Shown: positions 32,641 through 45,631 of the stretch, one piece after another
Position numbering within the stretch: position 1 is the stretch's first letter
Layout of the letters: each line of letters starts with the position of its first letter
NCBI GenBank assembly: GCA_011033025.1
Contig: WFMF01000014.1
Span: forward strand, 1-64,000
Direction of reading: 5' to 3'
Length of the DNA: 64,000 bases
Source: Beroe forskalii
Lineage: Eukaryota; Ctenophora; Nuda; Beroida; Beroidae
Made by a program: the position numbers and the translations under genes
Notes under the pieces: generated by a model
The model's input: only the letters and a program-made list of their open reading frames with translations
Database searches by the model: none
Told to the model about the DNA's origin: nothing

Positions 32641-34667
32641 TTTAAAACAATAACCAATACAATAGAATGGGACATTCCTAGTCAAGCACACGTAAGTGCA
32701 TAAATTATAATAAATAAATTAAGTTAAATAAATAAATAAATTAAAGTTAAGTACTGCTGGTGTCATCGAAAACCTTTGACTGTAATTAAGTAATTAACTA
32801 TCCAATTCAATTCAATTCAGTTCATTTCAATTTAGTTCAAATTAGTTCAATTCTATTCAATTAAGTTCAATTCAATTAAATTCAATTCACTTAAACATAA
32901 ATTTCAGCATGCCAAGCAATTATGGAGTGGCCCAACTACAAGGATTCATAGAAAACTAACAGATCCTGTTTTCCGCATGTCCCATAGTACTAAAATTACT
33001 TAGTTTTCAGGACGCATTTGTTTTGGAGGTGCCCGACTCCAGCCACATTTTCAAGCATTATAAAACCTGCAGGTCCTACAGGAGAGTCAAATATACATAA
33101 AATTCAGAATATACAAAAATTCAAATATACATAAAGTCCAGAATATAATCTGACTACAGTAAAAACATTTGAGTCCATGGAATCATTCAAAACTTGGAGA
33201 AGATGCTTTTTATTTCTGATTAGTCCACAAAACATGCTGACCTGGATAATGAGAAAGCTGCATATTTCCAATTCGTCCACAAATATAGGAATGCATAAAC
33301 ACATGACTTTTATGGCTCTTCATTTTCCAATTTATCCTGCCAGAGGTCTTGATGATGTGAGGTCTTTCCTTGAAGTTGGAGCATTCTTTAAGTCTTTGCA
33401 ACATTAAGGGGTCAGATCAGTCATAATTTGCCAAAATTATCTGATCATTGGTCTGATATTTTCAACTTATTAAGGAGTTGCTGCATGGCAGTATTGCTGA
33501 GATGGTTGCTGCGATTCCAGGAATTGATGTTGTGACATTAAGAATTTGACTCTTTTGATGAACTGCAGATGTATGTCTGGATTTTGAGGAGCAACTATGT
33601 CCCTAATGAGACTGAATGGTGTGATGTCTTTAGTGCCACTGCTATTTAGTGCTATTATGAAGGATTCAAAGGTTTCATCCTTCAACTCTTCACAAGCTAC
33701 TAACTGATGATATGCATTGTCTTGACTCAACTTACAAAATGGGCATGTGTTCAGTTCAGGGTCATTTGTGATTGCTGCCTTGGAATGTCCAAAAATGAGG
33801 GAGTTGTTATGTATGTAGTCTAATAAAAAGCTGTCTTCTTCTTTAGTTGTGCTGTAATCAAACAAGTGGTGTCTATTCATAGCCATATTCTCTTGAAGAA
33901 TGTATGATGCTACTTCACTGCAAATATAGGAAGATTCTGAATATGATCCATTGTTTGTGGATTTCCTCACAATGTCTTGCAGCCACATTTTCTGTTGATA
34001 GGCTTTTATTTCTGTCAGAGTGTATGTTGTACTGATATTATTTTGAGACATCATATCAAAAAGATTCAATGATCTGAACTTGGTAAAAATTTGACTGTTT
34101 TGCTTCTGAATGAGAAACTTTTTGATAGCAAGAAGTTGGGGGAAGAATTCTTTGTAAAGTGTTCCTTCAACCTGTGCAAGAGTAGATGTGATGAAATCTT
34201 TGTCAGAAAGTGCTTTGCAGAAGAATTTTACAGTGAGTATTTCTAGCTGTAAATAGAGTGGAGGTAGTTCAACAGACATTTCAACTAGATCTCTGTAAGG
34301 ATTTAAGGTGGCTCCTGAGACTTTCATTATAACTTTGTTCCAGAATGTTTTGTATAAGTCCAGATTGGCCCCAAGCCATAGGGGGGAGGCATAATGTAAC
34401 TTTGTCAGGATAACTGTCTTAAGCAGTAGACACAGGCTTTTCACATTTAATCCATTATTTCTGTTTGTTGATTTAGTGATAAGTCCCCACTTTCTGTTGC
34501 ATTCTTTTAGCTTTTGTTCAGCATGCTGCTTAAAGCTGAGATCTTCATCTATGATTATCCCAAGAACTCTTGTAGCTTTCACATATCGTATTTCATTGGG
34601 ATCAACTGTGAGTCTTGGCATGTGATTCTGACCATGTGCATTTTTCAGTACCATAGCTTCTGTTTTA
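32641..34667 (-). mobile_element. 5'-truncated LINE (LINE D) inside the right arm of copy 1
   Basis: The reverse-transcriptase C-terminal part is open on the minus strand from about 34667 to a stop at 33470: VLGIIIDEDLSFKQHAEQKL, then KTVILTKLHYASPLWLG, and near the end CPFCKLSQDNAYHQLVAC, a Cys-Cys-His-Cys finger like that after the RT in R1/Jockey-type LINEs. About 830 bases of 3' untranslated DNA follow, with TTCAA-rich simple repeat at 32800-32890. The palm motif is missing through truncation. The insertion removed about 39 bases of the arm, judged against copy 2. An open frame runs on upstream for about 55 codons through the arm by chance. Confidence 0.8.
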
Positions 34668-35097
34668 TAGCACAACTGTGTGCTTTTTTCCAACAATTGA
34701 CTGGCAATCCCTAAGGCTCCTACATTTTTTGAGCTATCGACATGGGGTTTTTTGTAATGCCTAGATAAATCTATTCTACACTGAAAGTCCATCTTCTTTT
34801 TTGAATTAGGCCTCACAAGCTCGTCAATCAATCAATGTTCACTAGCGAATTGGAACTCGACGTTTTCAACATTTGTACATAATGAGACATTGCGAAAGTT
34901 GTGATTGGAGTTCCCGGATGATCCTTATATCTCTGGATAGCTGAGACTTTCCTCTATTGATTCCATGCAAGTTTTAAGAGAAATTTTGACTCTTTCGTCG
35001 TTTTTCGAACAGGAACGTTGTTCTAATTGGCGACTCGTCGCTACCTGCGCACAAAGTACTAGCAAAGGTGTCCACCCCACGTGCGCAGGGTGATAGT

Positions 35098-36210
35098 GAC
35101 AGATCTTCCCAGATCTTCCAGGGAATCTTTTTTGTGCGCGCAGTGCGGCAATGGGCTGGCGCGCGCGGCTGGACGGATGGCATGGGTTGCACTTAAAGTT
35201 AGATAATAAACAGTACAATACGGCTAATTTAATAATTGCAATCGTGCAACCATAGATTATCTTAAGCTGCTATCGGGTCGACATGCAAAAAGCGCAAAAA
35301 AATGAAGTAGTGTACTGTTTAAAGCATGTTTGGGTTATTTATTTAAAGGGTCAAGGTGAGGAATTTTTTGTGTAGCTTATTTTTATTGTATTCCAAATTG
35401 ATGATTAAAAATAAATTTCTTTTCCAAAAAAAATTTCTTTTCCAAATGCAATCTTATCTAATCTTTCATCATTACTTGGGCAAGTCATGCAGCCTGACCT
35501 CGGCACGTCATAAAAATGCAACCTTATTTTTGTAAATATGTTTTTTATTTAAATTTTCATATATCTTAATTTAAATGGTATGTACTAGTTTTAAAGAGTA
35601 CACTTTTAGTTACATTTATTAAAATTTATTTCCAATATAATTAACCTATAACTATTATTAGTCCTTGGGTGACTCTATTAACAGTTTTCATAATTGACTT
35701 GATGTCTGCCCTCAGCACAAGAATTCGCCTCTTTTTATATGGGAAGAAAGGATATTTTTAGAATGAGTGCTGTAAAAAATTGATATTATTATTATTATTT
35801 CATTTCCATTAGCAAGGGCCCAACTTAAGGTATTATCACAATTTTGGGTATATCTCACCAAATTTAAGGGAATTTTAGGTGTTTTTGGTAAAATGGGGTA
35901 TGAAAAAATTGAAATATTTGTTGATTTTCTTGGTCGTTAATCCATTGACTTACCATCCGAACTTTTTATGTCAATGACCTCAATGGAGGGTATAATGAAC
36001 CTATCAGAACACTTTCTCGTGACTAAAATTTATGTTTTTTAAGAACGACCTAAAATATACCCAAAGTTTGTATCATCATTATCAAATATTTTGGCCTGTA
36101 GTTGATGGTTTGGGTATCCTAGCTTGCCCCTAATATGATTTTTGAGTTATAAACTATGGTATAACAGCAAAAAAACATAGCTTTTACAGATCATTGTGGC
36201 CGAAAATCAT
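35098..36210. other. Intergenic DNA right of copy 1
   Basis: No gene supported. The first 100 bases are GC-richer (GGGCTGGCGCGCGCGGCTGG); the rest is AT-rich. It may include part of the repeat described at 36219-37307. Confidence 0.4.
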
Positions 36211-36218
36211 CGAAATAT

Positions 36219-37307
36219 GTCTGTGACGAAATACCATTCCTTCTGTGACGAAATCAATTTTATGATTCATTTGCACTAAACTCTACTGTATGTCGCTTTT
36301 ACAATGTCATGACATGTTGTTTACACACAAATAATTGTGATTTGGCTTGTTATTGCTTGTTTTATACAACAGTTAGCACACAGTTAACTATTTACTGTAT
36401 ATTAGGATATGTACATAGGATTAACTACCCTATCCTATTGATGAGATTGTCAGGGCTATAGATGAACCAAGTGTTAATAAGGCTCTATCCACTGCTAGAA
36501 ATATTGTTTCTGATGTAAATGAACTAGAAAACTAAATAGACATTCATTTCAAATGTAATTTTTAAAGTTTTAATACAATTTTTTAAACATTCTATATAGT
36601 GTATATGTGGCTAATTGAATTATAATTAGATTTATAATCATGTTTTTAAACTTACTTGTTATTATAATATCAGGATAAACAATTATATAGCACATGAATA
36701 TCATTTCTAAACATTTCATGGATTATTTTAATCGATCTTTATCTCATTTAATACATACATTAAAACTTAATTAAATTAGTCAAAAATGACTTAAATTTAT
36801 ATAATTTAAATTTATTTTACACTTTAATCAAGTTTACAATAAGTACTAACATATTTCTGGATGATTTGACTTCATATAATCATTGTATTTTGATGTTCCT
36901 TCTGTGACGAAATCAAGACTCCTTCTGTGACGAAATTCTTGTTTTCAATTTTGTCGAATAATTTTCCAACTGTTGCCTTAATAATACTCAAACTTCAAGT
37001 CTAAGGTCATGGTCTGATGCTTGATCTAACATAAAAACCTCACTTGAAGGTATGTAGTGCATTATTTTAGATAGAATCAACAAGAAACTACATGTACCTG
37101 GAAGTGGTCAAATCTATCCCTCCTTCTGTGACGAAAAAATAAATGCCACCTCATAGCTAGTACAATAGGCAAAACTGTTTGAAGTGATATTATATTATTA
37201 GTACGGCACAGTACCTAGTGACTTAGTAAAGTGAATTTTAATGCTCTTACTTCACTATACAATAATCTATGGGCCTTTGAATGTATCAATTCCTTCTGTG
37301 ACGAAAT
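36219..37307. repeat. Six spaced copies of a 16-base motif
   Basis: CCTTCTGTGACGAAAT, all in one orientation, occurs at 36239, 36898, 36921, 37132 (last base changed) and 37292, with a shorter copy at 36219. The spacers are unrelated AT-rich DNA. The pattern looks like transposase-binding subterminal repeats of a non-autonomous element whose ends I could not fix. Confidence 0.7.
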
Positions 37308-37324
37308 TTAGGGTTTTGAAATAT

Positions 37325-38533
37325 CAACCACTGGCGCCGCCGTGGCGCCATGCCCAAATATGGGCATAAAATGGGCATATTTTTTCAAAAGCGACTCGGA
37401 CGCGATCTGAGGTGTGCAATCGATAGATAATGGTCCCCTGAGTTACCATAAAACATTTGAAGTCGATATCTCAAAATAATGAGTTATGGTTTGTTGGCGT
37501 ATGCCCATATATGGGCATACGCGCGTCAACATAGCCTATTTTGGCCCATAACTTTTGGTCAAATATCAATATTTTGAATGAGACCAACTTTTATTCGATA
37601 AATAGCATAAAATTATGTATTCTCTGCAAGTTTGGGGTTGATTGCTGCTAAAATGGCGATTTGAGGTCCATGTAAAAACCACAAAATCGCCATTTTCTCA
37701 GTTTGCGTTTTTTCGAAAGTGCACTGTAAACGCTTATAACTTCGGCTTGATTGATATTTTGCATAATTCTTTTTACGTGAAACTAGACTAAATTCCTCAG
37801 ATACCAAATGGACTCGGATTTTGAGTTAGGCCTTCAAAAATTTTGGCGCTAAAAGCGCCAATTTTTTGCCAAAATTTTGGCGCTTTAGCGCCAAAAATTT
37901 TGAAGGCCTAACTCAAAAACTGAGTCCATTTGTATCTGAGGAATTTAGTCTAGTTTCACGTAAAAAAAGAATTATGCAAAAATATCAACCGTAGCAGAAG
38001 TTATAAGCGTTTGAGTAAAGTGCACTTTCGAAAAAAGCGAACTGAGAAAATGGCGATTTTGTGGTTTTTTAGAGGTTTCTTGGACCTCAAATCGCCATTT
38101 TAGCAGCAATCAACCCCAAACTTGCAGAGAATGCATAATTCTATGCTATTTATCGAATAAAGGTGGTCTCATTCAAAAATATTGATATTTGACCAAGTTA
38201 TGGGCCAAAATAGGCTTGCGCGACGCGCGTATGCCCATATATGGGCATACGTTTTTCGGCCATAACTCGGCCATTTTTTGAGATATCGACTTCAAATTTT
38301 TTATGGTAACTCAGGGGACCATTATCTATCGATTGCACACCTCAGATCGCGTCCAAGTCGCTTTTGAAAAAATATGCCCATTTTATGCCCATATTTGGGC
38401 ATGGCGCCACGGCGGCGCCAGTGGGTCTGGGGGCACCAAACCCGGCCAAAAAGTTGGCCCACGGGGTATACTTTTTGGGTCAACTGTTATCTCAGAAATG
38501 TGTTTTTCAAAAAATTTGGGTTGAACCCCCCCC
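37325..38533. mobile_element. Foldback element, second family member
   Basis: Arms run from CCACTGGCGCCGCCGTGGCG at about 37331 to the complement ending at about 38424, meeting in TTTGGCGCTAAAAGCGCC near 37840-37900. The right side goes on for 110 bases to AACCCCCCCC and TTAA (38534-38537), as in the element at 14871-16154; the matching left 110 bases are absent. It has no coding capacity. Confidence 0.8.
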
Positions 38534-38537
38534 TTAA

Positions 38538-41033
38538 CCCATTAGTGCCCAACGTAGCCTAAAAGCAACAGTTACGTTTTGAGTAATTGTGGCTTCTCTG
38601 AATGAGATATTAATTTCGTTTTTTCAACAACACCAGCTCTATTAAATTTCACACACTTCCTGATCTCGAAATATATCTTTTGGCATCAGGCAACCAGTTA
38701 ATTGACCAATTAATTTGACCATTTATTTTTTGATAGATTTTCTACCACCTTCAGTAATTGGGTTAATTGAGGTAGCTAAACCAGATTTTTGATTTTATTG
38801 CTGCATACACCTAAATGGTCATTGGACGTGGCATTCAGATGGTCAAAGAATGAACTCATTAGTCCAAACCAGTCAGGAGATATAAGCATTCAAAGTTCCG
38901 ATTGCCTTTAGGCAACACTGGGGCTGTTGCCCAAAAGCAACAGTTCTAAATGGGCTAGAAACCTCAGAATCATGTTTTATCTGACCGTTTTGCATCGTCT
39001 GATTGCTTTATAATTGAGCCAAATTGCAAATTCACTAAGCAGAAGAACGTTATATGCAACATTTGCTAAGTGTTGCTCTTGGGCAACACTGGGAGAAGCT
39101 GAAAATTTGCCCAAAATAGCGAAATTAACGGCTTTTAACAAAAAGGCTGATACTATGTAATAGAAATCTGTATGCTGCACGTTCAGAAAGGCTAAAATAT
39201 ATGTATTGTTGCTTTGTTGCCTCTGGGCAACACCAGGACACCCCATTATATTGTGAGGCATGGCCTACCACACGCACGCCAATTTAAATAAACATATTGT
39301 TCTTTCTGATATAAATGTTTAAATTGTTCGTTCAGCAATGTTAAAATAAACTATATCTGTTGCCTCTGGGCAACACTGGGATACACTTGTATTTTGGGTC
39401 GTTCAGAACTTGACCAGAGTCCTTAATTTTTCAACGGAACCAACATTAATTAAAACATTATAAAAATATATTTAATTATGATTGGCATGTACTGTAATGG
39501 TATTTGCTATTGGTGTTAAAAAAAGTCTGTGCACAATAGGCAAGTAAAAATTAAAGCTCCCTATAGATGGTGCAATACTCTTCATAGCCCTGAACGTACA
39601 GATTATGAGTAGTAACAGTGTGGAGTTTTTCGACTGGATCAGTGAGAGATCTAGCAATAAAGCAGAAAACTGACAAAAATACCATCAAGTGGGTTCCACC
39701 TGCATTGTGTCCTGCTGAGTCTATAAACAACCTTCACTCATTTCTACACATTACGTCTATTCAGCTTTCACTTTTCAGACTTCAGGGACATTGCATACCT
39801 AATCACAGATTACTGAAATGACGAAAGTCTCCCTTATAAAATGCCTAACTGTGGCCATGTTGAGCCTATCTGTGTCTGTAAACATCCAGTTGCAACTTTC
39901 AAGGGGCAATCCATAACCCAAGCACACAACGGAAACTTAACGAATATTCATTATTCACCTGTGTATAATTACTATTGGCTATACAGTATACCTACGAGGT
40001 GCCTATAAATCCACGATCCTTTTCACAATCATCTAACCATTCTTTTAAGGAAAATGTAAACTCTGAAGGTCAGTCAGAGCCATTTTGCAAGCTCGAGTTA
40101 TGTAAATAGAGTGCGCTTCAATGCTTCAATGGGGGTAACGGTCATGTCAAGGCAGAAATCAGAAATGTGGCGTATCCAGTAACTCATGCAGTAAGGGACA
40201 TAATTCTATGTTAACTAAAGTCCATTTTGAATAATAATAATTATTACGATCCAGTTTTCTAATAGACCCCAATGGCCTTATCTATGAAGATTATCTGTCT
40301 TTCAATCTACAGCCAGGGGTCAGTGCAAAGAAGGTCCTGCCAATGCATAAAATTCCAACATGCAGTTTTATAGAAATGTATTTTGGAGCAAAATTTATCA
40401 TGTTGAATCCTGGTGTTGCCTAGAAGCAACAATAATCTTTGAAATTTTTATGCCAGACTTCACATCTATAGAAGTATAGACATCTAGCACACCAAATAAG
40501 GCAAGAAAATAACCATTCTCGTAGTTGGTAGTTGAAAAATATTGTCGCATGATGCTATGTAAAATCCAGGCATAGTGTTGCCTAAAAGCAACAGCATTTA
40601 TGGAAATCATCCCATATTTAATGATTATATATGTTTAAAGGCATATTGTTTCCGTCCACACGTGATATGAATGTCCAAGAACGTGAAATAAATAGTTAAA
40701 TGTCATTCTTCCCCAGTGTTGCCTGTAAGGCAGTACGTTTTTGAGGCTTTGGGTTCCCGTGAGTATTGCATATGATTTCCATTTCCATCTGTGGCTACTT
40801 GCTCAGTAGAATAAACCATAAATTCACTTTTTAGATACCTAATATTGAGAGATAAAGTAATGTTTCCCCAAGGCAACAGCCCAGTGTTGCCCGAAAGCAA
40901 CAGGTTCATAACTCGAAAACTACTGAAGTACCAGTATTGGGATTTTAAACTTAGTCATTGTGGCCCAGTGTGGTTCGGAAAATAAACATGTTATATAAAA
41001 TACTCTGCCAGTTTTTCCTTGGGCACTAATGGG
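38538..41033. mobile_element. piggyBac-like non-autonomous element
   Basis: TTAA/CCCATTAGTGCCCA at the left (TTAA 38534-38537) and TGGGCACTAATGGG/TTAA at the right (actual right end GGGCACTAATGGG; TTAA 41034-41037). TTAA target and CCC start fit piggyBac. Inside are about ten small hairpins on TGTTGCC...GGCAACA, the left half mostly as GGGCAACACTGGG and the right half as CCAGTGTTGCC, so the two halves mirror each other. No transposase frame in 2.5 kb. Confidence 0.82.
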
Positions 41034-41093
41034 TTAAGCGCTGCTTCAAATGTCAGAAATTTGGCCATATTAGTGAAAAGTGTGAAGGCTCAT
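41034..41093 (+). pseudogene. LINE A ORF1, left piece (zinc knuckle 1)
   Basis: From GTTAAGCGCTGC the plus strand encodes KRCFKCQKFGHISEKCEGS, a CCHC knuckle of a LINE ORF1. It is cut by the 7-kb element at 41094-48059 and resumes at 48063 in the same frame. The part 5' of this is not seen in the window, the piggyBac-like and foldback elements lying at the break. Confidence 0.75.
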
Positions 41094-42065
41094 AGTCCAA
41101 GACGAAATGTCCAAAAAATGCTATCCGTTAGCAACCCGTGTTAAAAGCGATTTCTCGACGGTTATTAGGCATTTAGACCATGTAGAATCGAATTAGCTCG
41201 GTCACGACATCTGATCTCGACGGCGACAAGTCGATATTGACCACACCCTTTTTTGAGGTTACGCACAGGCTTGATTTTTCATAACTTGGCTCAGGAAGGT
41301 CGTAGAGACTTCGTTTTGGGCGCAAACGAAGCACAATGGCCGTGTTTATATACGACTTGTTAATAAACATATGCCCTAAAATGATCAGAGAAAAAGTTAT
41401 AACCGAAAAACAGTTTTAAGCCATACACGAAGCAAATTTTCGGTGATTTTCGAAAATCCGTTAGTAACCTGTGTTTGAAGCGATTTATCGACGGTTGCTA
41501 GGCCTTTTAGACCATGTAGAATCGAATTAGCTCGGTTACGACATCTGATCTAGATGGCGACAAGTCGATATTGACCACGCCCTTTTTCTTGGGTTATGCG
41601 CAGGCTTGATATTTCATAACTTGGCTCGGGAAGGTCGTAGAGACTTCGTTTTGGGCGCAAACGAAGCGCAATAGTCATGTTTCTAGACAATTGTCAATAC
41701 AGATATGCCCTATAATGCTCAGGAAGAGAGTTGTGGGCGAAGAACTGATTTTTGGGCAACCGCTGGATATAGCAGAGGCGATTTTCGTATTTTGGCCCAA
41801 TGGCCCAATAAAGTCGTACAGATCTCCTTTTGGGCGCTAATAAGTCGTATCATGTTTACATACATGTTAATAAACATATGCCCTGGAATGGCCAGGAAGA
41901 GAGTTATGGGCGAAATATTGATTTTTTGGGTACCCTTAAGGTGTATAGCAGAGGCGATTTTTTGTATCTTGGCCAAAGAGGATCGTAGATGGCTTCGTTG
42001 TGGGTGCAAACAAATCGCAATGTCCACCTTTATATTATAATCCTTGTTAATAAATTTATGCTCAT
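41094..42065. repeat. Three tandem copies of the arm unit
   Basis: The phrases CGTAGAGACTTCGTTTTGGG, AATAAACATATGCCCTA and GAGTTATGGGCGAA recur with a period of roughly 160-320 bases and increasing decay from left to right. Confidence 0.7.
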
Positions 42066-43289
42066 GCATAGCAGTAGCACCTACCTCTTGTACCTCTTTT
42101 CCGTTTCGAAAGATCCAATGGGGACCCTATTAGAACACCTGTAGGCTGTTCGTTGTCCAATCCAGTAATTAGTTTTAGTTTGGCTTAGTGTTACCCGGCA
42201 CTGGAGGTAGATCGGGAATTTTCCTGAAGAGGTGGGATATCCAGTCCGGATTTGAATGCATCAAAGGATGGAGCACTCTTATAACTCTTGTAACGACATA
42301 TCGTCATTTCAGGAGAGGATGATCAAAGAACGAAATTCCTATAGGTCGTTTGGTACGGCACATAGCCAGATCTCACACATTTGCATTATTGCATATCGCT
42401 TTCTGTGCCTCTGGAGAGACATAAGACAAAGTCTTTTCAACTTTTCCTGGTAGGAAACTAATGATGTAGCAACGTAGCGTGTAAAAAGTACGTTGGGTGA
42501 TTTCCAGTTTCTTGATGTCTTGGATTCCCAATCGGACATCGAAATCCAATGAACAGCGTGTAAACGTTTGTTTGTATATAAATTGTTCCAAAATCCGTAT
42601 ATTTAAGGATAAGCATGGCTATTGGGCTTCTTTCTGACCAATACCTAACTTATAAGACCAATAATAAGAAGTGGCCACGACCTTCCTGGGCTCAGATAGA
42701 AGTCAATAACGCCTTTGCGGAAAAAAAGTCCGTTTTCCCTTAATTTTGTTTATGATATTTTTAGAGCATATTATGCGTGTCAACAATTATTTTTGATAAG
42801 CATATTATATGAGTATATTATGTATTTAAACGATCAAGAGCGGGGTGCTAGCTTATAGCTACAGTGAGAACTGGGAGTGAACACCCGATTGTAAAACCAT
42901 TTTTAAATTGAAAATCAAGTTAGGTTGTGTATAAAACGAGGCTTCATTTGATCTATTGATGAACTTGCGAAATAACCCCCTAGCTCCATAGAGTGGTAGA
43001 ATTCACCGGCCCCCACTAAAACTATCAAAAGATTCTTAATCTTTAGCCATGCAGTTCCCACGAAGCTCTCATTAGTTCCCACACAGCTTCCTCAATGAGC
43101 TCCCACGCAGATTAGATGCAACACAGCTCCCAATTGTTTGCTCCCATAAATGAGATCTTTCAGATTATCCTTTACAGGAGTATTGAGTAACCACGATGGT
43201 ACTTTGACAAAGCTGAGGCATTCGACAATATGGACCAAGAGCTGGGTCAATGTGGGGTTTAGGGTAAACGTCTTCTTTGGATCCTTAAA
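42066..43289. other. Interior of the 7-kb element, no gene
   Basis: No coding signal and no repeat of note in about 1.2 kb. Confidence 0.4.
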
Positions 43290-43800
43290 TACAGGAATTG
43301 ATTTGTGACCATGAAAGGCTTCCATTCTCCCTCTCACTCGTCCTCAGTGAAGTACCTCAAGGGTCGGCTCTTGGTTTCATACTCTTCCTCGCACACATAA
43401 ACGATCATCAATGCCATATCAGCATATCACAGGCTTTCTGGAAGTTTTGCCGACGGTGCCAGAATCACTATCAGCAAAGTGTGTTGATGTCCCTGTTCTC
43501 CAGGAAGACCTTAATTCCGTGGTGAATTGGGCAACTCTGATTAGCATGGTGTTACATAAAACAAATTTAATACCTCGCCTACATGACTTCATACAGGAAG
43601 ATTCTCTTACTGTTCGTGTTGATAATATCTGAGATCTTTCTTTCACTGCTGAGTTGTTCCAGTGCAGCACCCCATCAAGACATAATCGTGTCAAATACCT
43701 TGGTTTCCACATCCTTCTAGATTCCAGACATGACGTGGTCTCTTCTGGCTTTCTGGAAACGGTTGCTGCCCAAAAATGGAAGTAAAATGGCTAAAAGTGG
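43290..43800 (+). pseudogene. Decayed LINE reverse-transcriptase scrap (LINE F)
   Basis: Readable pieces in shifting frames: LSEVPQGSALGFILFLAHIN (compare VPQGSVLGPLLFxxYIND), then FADGARITIS at the YADD position, then LQEDLNSVVNWA, then VKYLGFHI. It is a Jockey-superfamily RT fragment with at least three frame changes and stops; no ends can be fixed. Confidence 0.7.
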
Positions 43801-45109
43801 GTGCTCAGTATTCTCATACCGATCAAAATAAGTCCTTCTTGAATCCAAGTTTCCAGTTTGGAACCCTCAACATACTGGAATCCAATCAACTTACTTTACA
43901 AACTACATTATTGGAAGTACTACTGGGAAAGGTTGACGAGATTTGGTAGATAATGTCCCTCTCGAGGCACAGAGAGTTATATTTGGTAATGTACATTTAG
44001 AAGTTCTGGCATTATATTTTGTGAAACGACCTAGGAATACCCTTCCCACTGAATTGGATCACGGGCGGCCTACTTAACAGTTGATCCAATTAGGTTTCTA
44101 TTAGATGCAGACAAGAGGCAGGTGCTATGCATCACAGGTACGCAGAAATTGACAGTTTTTCGCTCATACCTATGCTTCTGAGTCATATATTATAAACTCA
44201 AAATGAAGTCTCTGGGACCTTCCTGGGCCAAAATTACAAAATTGTCTACACTAGTCCACTACGCCCCTCATGTGTCCAAATTATCAGTTTCGTCCAAAGG
44301 GAATATGTTTATCAGTAAGTTTCTTATAGTCATTGCTATTCGTTTGTAATCACGACGAATTCTCTTTGACGTTGCTGGGCCAAGATAATAATAATTGCCT
44401 CCGCTATGTCCAATGGGCGCCCAAAAATCAGTTTTTTTCGCCCACATCTCTTCCTGAGCATTTTAGGGCATATCTTTATCAACAATTGTCTAAAGCAACC
44501 GTCGATAAATCGCTTAAAACACAGGTTGCTAATGGATTTTCGAAAATCGCCGAAAATTTGCTTTGCGTATGGCTTAACAGTTTGTGGACTAGACATGGTA
44601 GAGAGTCGACGAGCGTGTGGTGAAAAAGTCCTACAATTTCTGAACGTTTGTTTTCTAAAAAAGTTGTATGACTGTGATGCTGTGAGCTTGCACATTGAAA
44701 TCCGCTATTTTGTTTTTTTTCAGCTTTCAACAGGTGCAAAATTTTACCAATTAAATAATTAAGGAATTGCTTCGTAGTGGATGCGTAATTAGGTTTTGAG
44801 ACACTTCTCCAAAGGTGGGAGTGGGCTTGCCTCAAGTTAATTAGATTCGCGGCTTGCCTAGGTAATGTTGCCCGTAATGGTGTGATAATGTTTAGATTAC
44901 ATTACAAACATGATCATCTCTTAATAAGAGTGTAAGATTAATGTAGAGTTGCTATGAACCTACAGCGCAAACAAAATTCTGTGTACAGAGCCTGGCCTTG
45001 TAAACCTACAGAGATTACCGGCCCAAGAAAGCTGCAGTTTTGAAGTGTAAAAAATAAAATTCGCAGTAGGTACAGCATTGTAAATTGTTAAAACCATTAA
45101 AAAGGTACG

Positions 45110-45620
45110 ATTACCACCACAAAATGCCACACAATATTCATACAGTTAGCTATGACACAGTGACACAGTCGCCTCACAGCTAACACAGTGACATAGATAT
45201 TTTCTTTCAATTGTAGAGCTAGATGTTAGTTAGAATTTAGACACTAGATTTTATGAATCGCTCAATAAAAGTGAACATTATTTTGTAGACAGGTCTTGAT
45301 TATTTCATTTCATCGTAAAGTTAGAATTCTAGTTAGTTAGAACCTAGATCTATGAATACCTTATGATTAGGTATAAGTCTGACGTTACTGCTCTGTGACT
45401 TGGCTTTGTATGTATATTTCTATTTCATACAGTTTAATATGAAATAGTTGCCTCACGGCTAACACAGATGTCACATAACATTCATACAGTTTGCTATGAC
45501 ACAGTCGCCTCACAGCTAACACCGTATTCATACAGTTAACTATGACACAGTGACACAGTTCCCTCACGGCTAACACAGATGTCACTCAGTATTCATACAG
45601 TTTACTATGAAATAGTCGCA
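45110..45620. repeat. Degenerate tandem repeat, about 60 bp
   Basis: The phrases CATACAGTT(A/T)(G/A)CTATGACACAG, TCGCCTCACAGCTAACAC and AGATGTCAC recur six or more times with changes; a last unit follows the MITE at 46247-46275, showing that the MITE inserted into the array. Confidence 0.7.
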
Positions 45621-45631
45621 ACGGTGGAGCA

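Larger units (their letters stand above)
27559..35092. mobile_element. Long-TIR non-autonomous DNA transposon, copy 1
   Basis: Begins CACCCTGCGCACGTGGGGTG and ends with the complement, flanked by the 5-bp duplication ATAGT (27554-27558, 35093-35097). The inverted arms are about 1.3 kb (27559 to about 28880 against about 31800 to 35092). The interior has several phrases on TCGGTTGCTATGGGAAC in both orientations and no transposase frame. Later insertions: a Helitron at 29504-30564 and a LINE fragment at about 32641-34667. The 5-bp duplication and a terminus starting CAC would fit a Transib-like or hAT5-like enzyme, but neither is shown. Confidence 0.88.

Noticed and set aside
27559-35092. Firm assignment of the 5-bp-duplication family to Transib
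   Set aside because: Only the first three terminal bases agree with Transib ends and no transposase is present; left unassigned.
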